A stretch of 64,000 nucleotides of DNA from Segetibacter aerophilus (GTDB lineage: Bacteria; Bacteroidota; Bacteroidia; Chitinophagales; Chitinophagaceae), in the NCBI RefSeq assembly GCF_007991655.1, contig NZ_BJYT01000012.1, positions 124,001 through 188,000 of the forward strand, in the 5' to 3' direction. The notes under the pieces were generated by a model that was given only the letters and a program-made list of their open reading frames with translations, was not told the origin of the DNA and ran no database searches. Positions within the stretch are counted from its first letter, which is position 1; the number at the start of each line of letters is the position of its first letter. Shown here in pieces: positions 17,435-26,236 of this stretch. The position numbers and the translations under genes were made by a program.

Positions 17435-18859
17435 ATGAATCGAGATTTCTACCTCTATGGCGGTTTTTTTTCAGGTTTAATAACTGGTGCCGGCTTATTA
17501 CAAAGCATCATCTATTTAATCCTTAATGGTCAAATGTACGGGCTTGAGTCATTTACGGGATGGTTTCTGGTTAGCAATATGACTTACTTGATTGCATCCA
17601 TATTCTTTCTAAAATATTATCACTCAAAAAGGTATCACTTCACCTTCTACGCATCTATCATTCACATTATTGCCGTCCTTTTTCTTTCTATTGTCTTTTA
17701 TAATATGGTAGCTGCAAGAGCAATCAACAAGTTCTACTTGCCGTCTGTCTTTGTTTCTTTGGCAGCCGGTGTTTTATATGGTATGAGTCTTATATTTTCC
17801 AGAGCCAGTGAAAGAGTGTGGCTAAAAAGCGCCGGAATTGTGATATTAATTCTAGGCGTTTTGCACTTAGTCGACGGGATCTGGTATCTTAAATCTGATG
17901 ATAACATCGTTAAGGCAAATTTGGATAAGGTGCGCCCCTGGCTTTCCATGATCGGTAGTTTAGTTCCTATTTTATTTAATATAAACTTCAGACAAGAAAT
18001 AAAAGACATAGACGGTGAAAACTTAAATGACAACCAATATAAATTCTATTACAATTTGCTTGGCTTTGTTTCGGTAGTAGCATTTGTATTAATTGTGTTT
18101 TTCGGAGTAATCTTTGCCGGAAAGGCTTATTCAACAGTATACTGGGCGAGTAGAAATTTTGAAAAGACCCGGAAGATGGCCGAGCAATTTCAGGCACGAA
18201 ACTTTGTTAATGCGGCAGGTGAAAAGTTGCGATATCGATTGTTGAAGCCAGTTGACTATGACCCTCAAAAAAAGTACCCTTTAGTAGTATGCCTGCCATA
18301 TGGAGGTCAACCTGGTACAGATACTATCAGGCAAATTGAAGGAGCTTCTGCAGCCGAGATACTTTCAGAAGACAGCAATAGGAGAAAATATCCGGCATTT
18401 CTTTTTGTCCCCAATGTGCCCAACGGAGCAGGCTGGGGTGGTGTTCCCAATTATCCTACCGTTGATACCTTAGTGTTTCAAACCCTAGATGCGCTAATGC
18501 AACAAGAATCAGGAATAGATGTAAAAAGGTGTTACGTAACAGGAATATCAAGAGGCGGATATGGAACATGGCACTTTATTACAAACCGCCCCAACATGTT
18601 CGCGGCCGCCATACCTGTTTGCGGAGGAGGTGATCCTCAGCTTGCACCAAACATTGTGAATGTTTCTGTTTGGGCTTTTCATGGCGAAAAAGATAAGAAT
18701 GTTCCCGTAAACGGTTCCCGCAATATGATCTCGGCGATTCAAAAAGCAGGTGGACGACCACGGTACACTGAATATAAGGGTGAAGGTCATGATATCTGGT
18801 ACCAGGTTAGTAAAACACCGGGGTTATGGGATTGGCTATTTGCGCAAAAGCGTAATTAG
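17435..18859 (+). CDS. Multi-span membrane protein fused to an alpha/beta-hydrolase esterase
   Basis: 474 residues. Roughly residues 1-235 are hydrophobic with about six or seven membrane helices (for example FFSGLITGAGLLQSIIYLIL and VAFVLIVFFGVIFAG). Residues 255-474 form a carboxylesterase/phospholipase-like alpha/beta hydrolase: YPLVVCLPYGGQ near the oxyanion hole, the nucleophile in GISRGGYGTW, an Asp in VWAFHGEKDKNVP and the His in GEGHDIWYQ. The C-terminal half resembles the PHB-depolymerase/prolyl-oligopeptidase-type esterases. Membrane tethering of such an esterase is unusual; the substrate is unknown. Confidence 0.8.
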   Translation: MNRDFYLYGGFFSGLITGAGLLQSIIYLILNGQMYGLESFTGWFLVSNMTYLIASIFFLKYYHSKRYHFTFYASIIHIIAVLFLSIVFYNMVAARAINKFYLPSVFVSLAAGVLYGMSLIFSRASERVWLKSAGIVILILGVLHLVDGIWYLKSDDNIVKANLDKVRPWLSMIGSLVPILFNINFRQEIKDIDGENLNDNQYKFYYNLLGFVSVVAFVLIVFFGVIFAGKAYSTVYWASRNFEKTRKMAEQFQARNFVNAAGEKLRYRLLKPVDYDPQKKYPLVVCLPYGGQPGTDTIRQIEGASAAEILSEDSNRRKYPAFLFVPNVPNGAGWGGVPNYPTVDTLVFQTLDALMQQESGIDVKRCYVTGISRGGYGTWHFITNRPNMFAAAIPVCGGGDPQLAPNIVNVSVWAFHGEKDKNVPVNGSRNMISAIQKAGGRPRYTEYKGEGHDIWYQVSKTPGLWDWLFAQKRN

Positions 18860-19295
18860 CGCAGTAAGACAAACAGGGAGAGGGGTATGTCTTTATTAGC
18901 CGTCAAGTTCGTTGTATTCATAACTCAACTTGGTTTGCAACCAATAAACACAGCTCTTTACAAGAAAAAGTGGGGCTAGCTATAATTGTATATTAGCCCT
19001 TAGCCACTCAATAGCCCGTCTATAATAGTAGATAATGTTAGCGTACATCAAGTTAATAATTGGGTTGTAATCTAAGGCTTATTTAGCAGCAATTATAGGG
19101 AGTAATCTCGTTTTTAAAGCTTCTTTTTAATTCCGTGTCATCATTATAATTTGATATACCTCCAGACACTAAATTGCTTTCGTCTTGCGTTATTAAAGTA
19201 TCATATGCGTTGTAGTTGAAAGAGATTCAACCGATCATCATTGATAACAATTTCGTGTCGATACAAAAACTAACCAATACCACTTTTTAGAGATT
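18860..19295. other. Intergenic region without a visible gene
   Basis: AT-rich spacer of about 435 bases. A weak hairpin (GGGCTA / TAGCCC, 18973-18999) lacks a T tract. No repeat copy or convincing ORF is seen. Confidence 0.4.
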
Positions 19296-19883
19296 ATGAG
19301 GCTTCTTTTTAAAACAACCCTATTTTTCCTTTTTTTCCTGTCCCTTATTACCAAATCTTTCTCGCAACAGCCCGGAAAGAAATCGTCACCTTTTCGTTTT
19401 TTGATTAATGGTGCTTTAGAAGTTGGAGGTGATAAAATAGCGGAGGTCTATTTTACCAACGGTAACAAGCAAGGTGTGCGGACGGGCCAAGGAATATCAA
19501 TCGGAGTCGGAGGCCAGTTTCAAATGCCGGGGGCGGAAAAATTTTTGTTACGTTCCACTGTCGGTTTTAAGTATGTTACTACTGCAGCTGACAATGCACA
19601 TATCCGATTAACAAGGGTACCAATAGTTGTGACCGCAAATTTTATGGCGTCTCCGAAACTGCGTTTGGGTGCAGGTTTATCAATGCATAAAAGCATAAGT
19701 TTTAATACTGATGGGGTCGGTGAAGATTATCACTTTAAAGGAGCTAATGGACCAACGTTTGAGATAGCGTATGCGGGGGTAGGTCTTACTTACACGGCGA
19801 TGAAATATGAAGACCAGTCAAATCACAGCTACTCCGCAAATGCGATAGGTTTATCGTTTTCTCTGGTTATACCAAATAGGTAA
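19296..19883 (+). CDS. Secreted hypothetical protein, possible small beta-barrel
   Basis: 195 residues with a signal peptide (LFKTTLFFLFFLSLITKSFS, cleavage near residue 24). The mature part alternates polar and hydrophobic residues in strand-like blocks (FLLRSTVGFKYVTT, IVVTANFMASPKLRLGAGLS) and ends AIGLSFSLVIPNR, suggesting a small outer-membrane barrel. No family name recognised. A second secreted protein gene follows 75 bases later and may be cotranscribed. Confidence 0.7.
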   Translation: MRLLFKTTLFFLFFLSLITKSFSQQPGKKSSPFRFLINGALEVGGDKIAEVYFTNGNKQGVRTGQGISIGVGGQFQMPGAEKFLLRSTVGFKYVTTAADNAHIRLTRVPIVVTANFMASPKLRLGAGLSMHKSISFNTDGVGEDYHFKGANGPTFEIAYAGVGLTYTAMKYEDQSNHSYSANAIGLSFSLVIPNR

Positions 19884-19958
19884 AATACATCCATTACATC
19901 TTTTAGGTTTGACTGTTTTATCAAACTTACTTTTAAGAAATCGAACGCTGCTAACTTT

Positions 19959-20525
19959 ATGAGATTTGTCGGTCTGTTTATTATATTAACAACCTTTTCA
20001 ATGGCAGCTAAGGCTGCAGATCCCATACCCGGCTACATTGTATTAGTCAATAATGATACAGTGAAGTGCAAATTTAAGACGGGAGGTTTTATACTTGCAA
20101 GTAACTTTTTCAATAAACTAACGGTCATAAACGACCAGGGAGAAGAGCAGGTTTATCATGCAAGTGATAAGAAATTAGTTGCTTTTGGTTTAACGCAGAA
20201 CGGTAGAAAGTATGATTACCTGTACATGGACGTCAAACCTAAAACAGACAACGGGTTTTATTTACGCATAGTTAAAGGGGGAAAGTACCAACTGTATAGC
20301 CACCAGGTTGCCTCATCATCCGGAATGTTTAGTTCTCTATCGCCTATATATGTTTTATATAACCCCTCAGGAGAGTTTGTAAAGTTTGAGCCTTGCGTAC
20401 TATGCCCTTGGAAGAAACACTTGCGGGAACTGCTTAAAGATGACCAAAAAGCGCTGGATGAAATAAACAACATCCCATTTCCTCCCAATATACCCAAGTT
20501 CGTTGTCGAGATTAATAAAGAGTAG
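19959..20525 (+). CDS. Secreted hypothetical protein
   Basis: 188 residues with a signal peptide (FVGLFIILTTFSMAAKAA). The first mature segment (GYIVLVNNDTVKCKFKTGG) is a pattern common in uncharacterised Bacteroidota periplasmic proteins. One CxxC (FEPCVLCPWKKHLRELL) near residue 147 could bind metal or form a disulfide. Function unknown. It ends before a stable hairpin at 20551. Confidence 0.7.
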   Translation: MRFVGLFIILTTFSMAAKAADPIPGYIVLVNNDTVKCKFKTGGFILASNFFNKLTVINDQGEEQVYHASDKKLVAFGLTQNGRKYDYLYMDVKPKTDNGFYLRIVKGGKYQLYSHQVASSSGMFSSLSPIYVLYNPSGEFVKFEPCVLCPWKKHLRELLKDDQKALDEINNIPFPPNIPKFVVEINKE

Positions 20526-20550
20526 CAGGAAATCATTTGTATAAAACACA

Positions 20551-20584
20551 AAACCCCTATAAAATGTACACTTTATAGGGGTTT
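20551..20584 (+). terminator. Hairpin between convergent gene and tRNA-Arg
   Basis: Perfect 13-base-pair inverted repeat AAACCCCTATAAA / TTTATAGGGGTTT. The plus-strand tail is only moderately T-rich, and it could equally end the leftward tRNA transcript. Confidence 0.7.
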
Positions 20585-20606
20585 GTCAGTTTTGATACTT
20601 TCGTAG

Positions 20607-20678
20607 TGGCCTCGCCAGGAATCGAACCTGGATCTGGAGCTTCGGAAACTCTTATACTATCCATTGTACTACAAGGCC
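20607..20678 (-). tRNA. tRNA-Arg (anticodon CCG)
   Basis: On the minus strand the acceptor stem GGCCTTG pairs with CGAGGCC. The anticodon loop is TTCCGAA, giving CCG. The T arm is CCAGG-TTCGATT-CCTGG. CCA is not encoded. Confidence 0.93.
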
Positions 20679-20699
20679 GGAGGGTTGCAAAAGTAATAG

Positions 20700-21278
20700 T
20701 TACTTACCAAAAGCACTTATATTGCTGCCAAATATCTTTACAGCTATCGCCAGCAGGATTACTCCGAAAAACTTTCTAACTGCTATCAGGCCGGCTTCCC
20801 CAAGTGCTCTTTCTATAAATTTCAATGACTTTAAAACGATATACACAAGAACGAGGTTTGCAAGAATTCCGAGCAGAATATTAATTTCTTCAAAATTTGC
20901 TTTCAGCGACATTACAGTAGTTAGTGTACCGGCTCCCGCAATTACCGGAAATGCAATAGGAACCACTGTTCCTGCCCGGGCATCTTTTTCGCTCTTAAAT
21001 ATTTCGTGACCTAACACCATTTCGAGCCCGAGTAAAAATATAACGATAGAGCCACCAATAGCAAAAGACTGGATTGTTACACCCAATAATTTTAAAAACG
21101 GTTCGCCCAGGTACAGAAATCCAACCATAAAAAGCCCTGAAATAATGGTTGCCCTAAACTCTCTTATTCCACCCATTTTTGTATTTAGAGAAATGAGTAT
21201 AGGTATAGATCCAATTGCATCTATAACAGCAAAAAGGGTAAAGCTGACGGTAAGAAAATGTTGTAGGTTGAATTGCAT
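20700..21278 (-). CDS. MarC-family integral membrane protein
   Basis: 192 residues with about six membrane helices. The start (FNLQHFLTVSFTLFAVIDAIGSIPI) and the motifs AFPVIAGAGTLTTVMSL and GSIVIFLLGLEMVLG match the MarC/UPF0056 family. Despite its name, the family's role in multiple antibiotic resistance is not established and its substrate is unknown. It is transcribed leftward into tRNA-Arg. Confidence 0.9.
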   Translation of the reverse strand: MQFNLQHFLTVSFTLFAVIDAIGSIPILISLNTKMGGIREFRATIISGLFMVGFLYLGEPFLKLLGVTIQSFAIGGSIVIFLLGLEMVLGHEIFKSEKDARAGTVVPIAFPVIAGAGTLTTVMSLKANFEEINILLGILANLVLVYIVLKSLKFIERALGEAGLIAVRKFFGVILLAIAVKIFGSNISAFGK

Positions 21279-21338
21279 AATCCACTGTTTGAAACAAAAT
21301 TAAACCACCTATGCAAGAGGAAGCTTTGATTTTTCAAA

Positions 21339-21542
21339 TTACAATGCCGACCCTGTTCGGCTACAAATTTCTTCGGTTTCGATTAAGCACGCTTTACATA
21401 GACATTCATCATACTGCTTTGCTAAAAATTCCCTCGTTGCTTGTGATACATACACTTCCATGCACTGGCAAATAGTGATGCTTCCCGACTTGCATTCAAA
21501 CGATTTATTGCAGCAAGGGCATGTTTTGGTTTCATGCATCAT
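21339..21542 (-). CDS. Cysteine-rich CWC-family protein
   Basis: About 67 residues from either of two adjacent ATGs (21542 or 21539). It carries paired zinc-type cysteines: CPCCNKSFEC, ICQC and CLCKAC, matching the small cysteine-rich CWC family. The frame remains open upstream to 21623, but that extension runs through a dispersed repeat copy and is unlikely to be translated. Probably a zinc-binding cytoplasmic protein of unknown function. Confidence 0.75.
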   Translation of the reverse strand: MMHETKTCPCCNKSFECKSGSITICQCMEVYVSQATREFLAKQYDECLCKACLIETEEICSRTGSAL

Positions 21543-21578
21543 ACAAAGCTTTTGATGAAAGAAGTTGTTTAGTTGAAG

Positions 21579-21595
21579 AGTGCGACGCAACGATG
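21579..21595 (-). repeat. Dispersed intergenic repeat, inverted member of a pair
   Basis: GAGTGCGACGCAACGAT on the plus strand, that is ATCGTTGCGTCGCACTC on minus. A plus-orientation copy lies about 70 bases away at 21665-21688, so the two form an inverted pair. Confidence 0.75.
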
Positions 21596-21664
21596 CCTCA
21601 TTGTTGTTTGCTGCCAGGCTCATAAACTTCTTTTATTGGCCGTGCAGACAATCCTTGTGGTTCA

Positions 21665-21688
21665 GCGTTGCGTCGCAATTCGTTCATC
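21665..21688 (+). repeat. Dispersed intergenic repeat, ATTCGTTCATC subtype
   Basis: GCGTTGCGTCGCAATTCGTT then CATC. It shares the flank TTCGTTCATC with the copies at 14158 and 28833, and faces the inverted copy at 21579. Confidence 0.8.
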
Positions 21689-21725
21689 GCTCTTGCTACC
21701 AGGTAGCTTTTTTAAATGCCTATTA

Positions 21726-23657
21726 TTACCAGCTGAGTACTACTCCGCCATTGAACATGGCAGGTATAGAATTGTAACCCCTGACATCAAAAAACTTTGT
21801 ATTGAAAATATTTTGGCTGTCAGCAAAAAACTTCACGTACTTGTTTAAAGTAAAGTCAGCATGAGCCCCGGCAATGAAATAGTCTTTTAATAAAACGTCA
21901 GCTTTTTGATAGCCGCCTACATCCTTGCGACTGCTTACATACTTGCCCGTGATGGAGACGTATAACTGGTTAGATGGCTGCCACCCAATGCTTGCATTGA
22001 TTGTATGAGCAGGCCGGCGTAAAGAATAATCATAGGTAACAGTATCCTTATTAGTAACGCGATTTTGAGTCGTCTCTTCTGCAGCAATCCAGGTATAGTT
22101 TGCAGAAAGGGTAAATTGTTTAACCGGCCTTACAGTAGTTTCAAGTTCAAGACCATCTACCACCTGTTTTACGTAATTGAAATATTTGAAGCTGATGTAA
22201 TTGTAGTCTATCCCGTTGTTTATTTTCCTGTTGAAAAAGACTGCACGGCTGCTTATCTTTTCGTTGTTAAACTGCAGGCCGCCTTCATAATTTACAGACT
22301 TCTCTGCTTTAAGGTTTTCATTGATGCTTAACTGGTAAAGTGTCGGCGCCTTAAAACCACTTGCAACACTTGCAAATACTCTCATTTGATTTGTAAAAGC
22401 ATAAGAAGGATTAAATGTGTAAGTGTTATTGGTTCCATACCTGGAGTGCTTGTTTATCCTTCCACCCAATTCGATATTTAATTTACTATTAGCGCTGCTA
22501 TAATTTATTGAACTGTATACCGCTTCCTGGTGAAGTGACGCATCAAAAGGTTTAGGGCTATATGGGCCAAAACTCGAAACAGAATAATAATGATTGTCAT
22601 AAGATGAAAACCTGTAGTCTGCACCAGCCAGCAAAGTAAGAGGCTTAAGGACTTTCAGACTTGTATACAATTCGGCAAACTGTGTCTTACCAAAGTATCT
22701 ATTGTCTTCGAAGATTGTGCTTGTTTTATAAATACTATCATTAAGGTAGTCTCGTGTAAGCTGACTAAATTGATAAGTTCCGTTTATAGTTGCAATACTT
22801 TTTTTGTATGTAAAACCGGCGCCACTGGTAAAGCTGCTATTACTAATTGAATAATCTTTTTCATCTGTAAAAACCCCTGCGTCGATGTCTGCTTTATACT
22901 TGCTGTACATTATAAAAGACTTCAGCGACAAAGCTGGCGACGCCTGAAATAACAGTTGTGCATTTGTCACGTTTCCATCGTAACGGTCTTTGTCGAAGCG
23001 TTTGTTGCCGGTGCTGTCGTAAGCAGAAGAAAAGCCATTTGTAAAAAGCCTCGCATGGCGAACTGAATAAGTGAACTTATCCTTTTTTCCAAATAACTGC
23101 ACATTTCCCTTGAAAGTACCAAACGTGCCTTCGCTCAGCGTTGCCTTTACGTTTACCGCTTTCGCCACATCCTGGCTGACAGTGATAATATTAATTACTC
23201 CGGCGATAGCATCGGAGCCATAGAGAGTCGACTGCGCACCCTTACAAATTTCGATGCGATCAATATTGTCGAGTGAGAAAAGATTAAGGTCGAATTCGTT
23301 ATTAATCATAGATGGGTCATTTACAGGAATGCCATCTAAAAGGATTAAAGTACGGCCCGATGCTGCACCACGCACGTAGATCGTTTGCACCGCACCAGCA
23401 TTGTTAAGTGCGCCGTTTATGGTAACTCCCGCCTGCTCGTTTAGAAGTTGCGAAAGTGTTTTACCACTACTCTTCTCAATTTGATCTTTATTAATTACAG
23501 TGATCACCTTGCCGGTAGTGCTTTGCTTCTGAGGGTATTTGTTTGCGGTCACAACAACCTCGTCCAGCCTATTTCCGTGGAGTGTGTCTGTTTGAGCGTT
23601 AGTGGCAATTGCTGCCAGAATAAAAAATGATGTAAGTAATTTCTTCGCCATAGTCAT
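21726..23657 (-). CDS. TonB-dependent outer-membrane receptor, BtuB-like (cobalamin)
   Basis: 643 residues; the start may be the second Met at 23651 (MAKKLLTSFFILAAIATNAQ, signal peptide). The plug domain spans about 30-150 (RLDEVVVTANKYPQ, TIYVRGAASGRTLILLDGIPV, IEICKGAQSTLYGSDAIAGVINI), followed by a 22-strand barrel ending in an aromatic residue (GGVVLSW). The size and the cobalamin riboswitch directly upstream identify it as a B12 or corrinoid importer of the BtuB type. Expression should fall when B12 is plentiful. No BtuCDF genes are nearby. Confidence 0.92.
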   Translation of the reverse strand: MTMAKKLLTSFFILAAIATNAQTDTLHGNRLDEVVVTANKYPQKQSTTGKVITVINKDQIEKSSGKTLSQLLNEQAGVTINGALNNAGAVQTIYVRGAASGRTLILLDGIPVNDPSMINNEFDLNLFSLDNIDRIEICKGAQSTLYGSDAIAGVINIITVSQDVAKAVNVKATLSEGTFGTFKGNVQLFGKKDKFTYSVRHARLFTNGFSSAYDSTGNKRFDKDRYDGNVTNAQLLFQASPALSLKSFIMYSKYKADIDAGVFTDEKDYSISNSSFTSGAGFTYKKSIATINGTYQFSQLTRDYLNDSIYKTSTIFEDNRYFGKTQFAELYTSLKVLKPLTLLAGADYRFSSYDNHYYSVSSFGPYSPKPFDASLHQEAVYSSINYSSANSKLNIELGGRINKHSRYGTNNTYTFNPSYAFTNQMRVFASVASGFKAPTLYQLSINENLKAEKSVNYEGGLQFNNEKISSRAVFFNRKINNGIDYNYISFKYFNYVKQVVDGLELETTVRPVKQFTLSANYTWIAAEETTQNRVTNKDTVTYDYSLRRPAHTINASIGWQPSNQLYVSITGKYVSSRKDVGGYQKADVLLKDYFIAGAHADFTLNKYVKFFADSQNIFNTKFFDVRGYNSIPAMFNGGVVLSW

Positions 23658-23771
23658 TTGATTTACTATGAACCTTCGGAAAAGAAATAATGAGAAATGG
23701 AAAGGCCCGTGCGCACCAGGCGATTACATCTCTTGCTTTTCACCCGAAAGCCCGATGATTAAATAATTTGA

Positions 23772-23953
23772 AAGGCAGGTCTTCTGGCTTGGTCTCAACC
23801 TGATAGCCTTCCCATGATTACACAGTGGCTTTTAATATCAGGTTGTTTTAAACACCTCTACTAGGGTTTGAAGGACCTTTACAGCTACGGGGATAGCGCC
23901 GGAATTTCGCCGGCTTCCCTTTTAATCCCGGTTTTTATACGGGAACCATTCGC
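23772..23953 (-). ncRNA. Cobalamin riboswitch
   Basis: On the minus strand the order is GGTTCCCGTA, a GCCGGCGAAATTCCGGC hairpin, GCTGTAAAGG, then the B12 box region GCCACTGTGT with GGGAAGGC, and finally GCCAGAAGACCTGCC. These are the conserved blocks of the cobalamin aptamer. It lies immediately upstream of the BtuB-like receptor on the same strand. Confidence 0.95.
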
Positions 23954-23955
23954 TG

Positions 23956-23963
23956 CAAATGTA
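23956..23963 (-). promoter_or_regulatory. Promoter -7 element of the riboswitch/receptor transcript
   Basis: Minus-strand TACATTTG is a perfect TANNTTTG element, placed so that transcription would begin right at the start of the cobalamin aptamer. The -33 region has only a weak TTTC. Confidence 0.6.
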
Positions 23964-24075
23964 TAGGAACGAGTTTGAGGAAGGAAAAAATTATTTCTAT
24001 TATTTATCGTGCTCTACTGCCACAAAAAAATTACGGCATCATATTTTATTTATTTTAATTGATAAAAAAAGTGCA

Positions 24076-25032
24076 ATGAATATTGTTGACATTCTTCTTA
24101 TAATCGTCATTCTCTTTTCTCTATATAATGGCTGGGTAAAGGGATTTATCATCGGCACACTTGAACTGCTCATGTTTGCAACCGGGATAGTGCTGGCACT
24201 ATTAACCTATCCTTACATTGCCGCCTTTCTCGAAAAACATGCTCCAAGTCTGGGCATCTGGACAGTTCCGCTTTCATTTATTATAGGTTTGATACTTATT
24301 CGAATACTTCTCTCAATTATCGTAAACCAACTCTTACAGCTGGTACCGGCCACTGCTCATGCAAGTACGGCAAACCATGCATTAGGTATTTTGCCTGGAG
24401 CAATCAACGGCATTATTTGGGCGACTATCATTTCTGCCCTTTTATTATCCATACCTTTTTCAGATGGCCTTTCTGCAAAAACTCGTGACAGCGTATTTGC
24501 AGAAAAGATGGCCGACAAAGTAGAATGGCTGGATGAAAAGTTCTCGCCGGTTTTTGACCAGGCAGTAAACAAGACACTTAACAAACTGACGGTAGAACCT
24601 GAGTCTGAAAAATCGATCAAGCTACCTTTTAAGGATGCTGACCCAAAAGTTCGTGAAGATCTTGAGGCAAAGATGCTGGTACTGGTAAATGAGGAGCGTC
24701 AAAAGGCTGGTTTAAAACCATTAAAATTCGACCCTGAAATGTTGGAGGTAGCACGCGCACATTCGCGTGATATGTTTGCAAGAGGATTCTTTTCTCACAT
24801 AACGCCGGAAGGGTCATCACCATTTGACAGGATGAGAAAAGCGAAAGTGAGATTTTTAGCTGCAGGCGAAAACCTTGCTTTAGGTCAAACCCTAAATATT
24901 TGCCATCGGGGTTTAATGAATTCTCCCGGCCATCGCGCCAATATTCTCAATCCAGCTTTTGGCCGGTTAGGAATAGGCATCTTAGATGGAGGATTTTATG
25001 GATTGATGATTACGCAAAACTTCAGAAATTAG
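24076..25032 (+). CDS. CvpA-domain membrane protein fused to a CAP/SCP domain
   Basis: 318 residues from the ATG at 24076 (MNIVDILLIIVILFSLYNGW). The upstream extension to 23959 overlaps the riboswitch promoter and is rejected. Residues 1-150 are a CvpA-type domain with four membrane helices. Residues 200-318 are a CAP/SCP domain of the YkwD type (LVNEERQKAGLKPLKFDPEM, HSRDMFARGFFSHITPEG, AGENLAL, SPGHRANILNPAFGRLGIGI), with its usual histidines and glutamates. CvpA proteins are linked to envelope integrity, and bacterial CAP domains act outside the cytoplasm. The fusion implies an envelope role; the exact activity is unknown. Confidence 0.85.
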   Translation: MNIVDILLIIVILFSLYNGWVKGFIIGTLELLMFATGIVLALLTYPYIAAFLEKHAPSLGIWTVPLSFIIGLILIRILLSIIVNQLLQLVPATAHASTANHALGILPGAINGIIWATIISALLLSIPFSDGLSAKTRDSVFAEKMADKVEWLDEKFSPVFDQAVNKTLNKLTVEPESEKSIKLPFKDADPKVREDLEAKMLVLVNEERQKAGLKPLKFDPEMLEVARAHSRDMFARGFFSHITPEGSSPFDRMRKAKVRFLAAGENLALGQTLNICHRGLMNSPGHRANILNPAFGRLGIGILDGGFYGLMITQNFRN

Positions 25033-25044
25033 GTACTCCCCCAG

Positions 25045-26019
25045 CTACCTGAATTTATATACAAGGCCAGGCATCAACCCTCCTGCACCCGGCATGTATT
25101 GGATGTTTAAGGAAATGTCTCCTTTTTTCTTCTTAACCTTTCCCGTCCTTATTAGGCGCGAATAACGGTGATAGTTATTAACCACCTGTGTACCGCACGC
25201 CAATCCTAATAAAGCTCCGGCAAATATATCTGTCGCCCAATGACGATTTTCTATAATTCTGCTAAAGCTGACTAAAGTAGCCATACTATAAGATATAATA
25301 GGAATAGCAGGAACATTTTTATATTCCATCGCATACACCCGTGCAGCAGCAAAAGCAAGTGTTGCGTGCCCCGAAGGGAAAGCGCTATTGCTACCATAAG
25401 GGATAGTATAGAAAGGCCCATGAAAACGAGACGAATTCATAGTTGAGTTGGCGTCTATATCATGCGGTCTCAACCGGCCCGAAAGGGTTTTAAAGAGTGT
25501 TGACCAGAAGGTAGAAGTAATATAAGCTTGCGTTGCAAGAGCGGTCGTTGTTCTAAGTTTTGGGTTTTTAAAAATAAACCCATAGGCGGCGATGCCGGCA
25601 AAAGTTCCTACCTCATATACTCCACCTATGTCCGTAATTGTCTTGCTGTAGTTGCCTAAAGTGGGGTTTCCTCTTCGCAGCCCCGACGCCCATCTCTGAA
25701 TTGGCTTATCAACAAAACTTATCCCTATCGTAGCGCCAACAAGTGTAGCCCCTGTTAGCCACGCTCTTTTGTTGTTGATATCTAATGGAGATAATGCTTG
25801 TTGCTTAAAGTCATCTAGTAATAATGTTCCAAATACTCTCGCATCCATGCTTGTACGCTCGTCGTAAAAGCTAGGTTCTGTCTGGTTATGTTGCCCTGTT
25901 GTATCTGTTTGTTTTTTAAGGCTGTCGAGTCTGTTAATTATTGTGTCTGTCCGTTGTGCAAAGCCAATAAAAGGAGTAATGAAAAGAAAAACAATAATAA
26001 ATCGTACAACGAGCCTCAT
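25045..26019 (-). CDS. PAP2-superfamily phosphatase with signal peptide
   Basis: 324 residues. A signal peptide (FIIVFLFITPFIGFAQ) is followed by a linker and a PAP2 domain with the three active-site motifs KTLSGRLRPHD, NSAFPSGHATLAF and SRIIENRHWATDIFAGAL. Members dephosphorylate lipid phosphates such as undecaprenyl pyrophosphate or phosphatidic acid in the periplasm. Convergent with the CvpA-CAP gene, 12 bases between stops. Confidence 0.9.
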   Translation of the reverse strand: MRLVVRFIIVFLFITPFIGFAQRTDTIINRLDSLKKQTDTTGQHNQTEPSFYDERTSMDARVFGTLLLDDFKQQALSPLDINNKRAWLTGATLVGATIGISFVDKPIQRWASGLRRGNPTLGNYSKTITDIGGVYEVGTFAGIAAYGFIFKNPKLRTTTALATQAYITSTFWSTLFKTLSGRLRPHDIDANSTMNSSRFHGPFYTIPYGSNSAFPSGHATLAFAAARVYAMEYKNVPAIPIISYSMATLVSFSRIIENRHWATDIFAGALLGLACGTQVVNNYHRYSRLIRTGKVKKKKGDISLNIQYMPGAGGLMPGLVYKFR

Positions 26020-26140
26020 AAATTTTTTTCTAAATTTTTACAAAACAGATGCCAGCACAAGCAGTAGCTTTTGCAGGCATCAATATAAAAAAGATTTTTT
26101 TAAAAGCCATTTTTGTTCAAACGACAAATCCCTTCTTAAC

Positions 26141-26165
26141 ATTGTTGTGTCACTCACTTGTACAG
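26141..26165 (+). repeat. Dispersed intergenic repeat, TTGTGTCACTC subtype
   Basis: ATTGTTGTGTCACTCACTTG then TACAG. The TACAG tail is shared with the TTGCGTCGCACAC subtype, showing that both subtypes belong to one family. Confidence 0.75.
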
Positions 26166-26236
26166 TAAGTTTTTTATTCAACTTTTACTAAACGCCGCGA
26201 TACTGTGCTGTTATTTATACGCGGCTTGAAAGCAAA

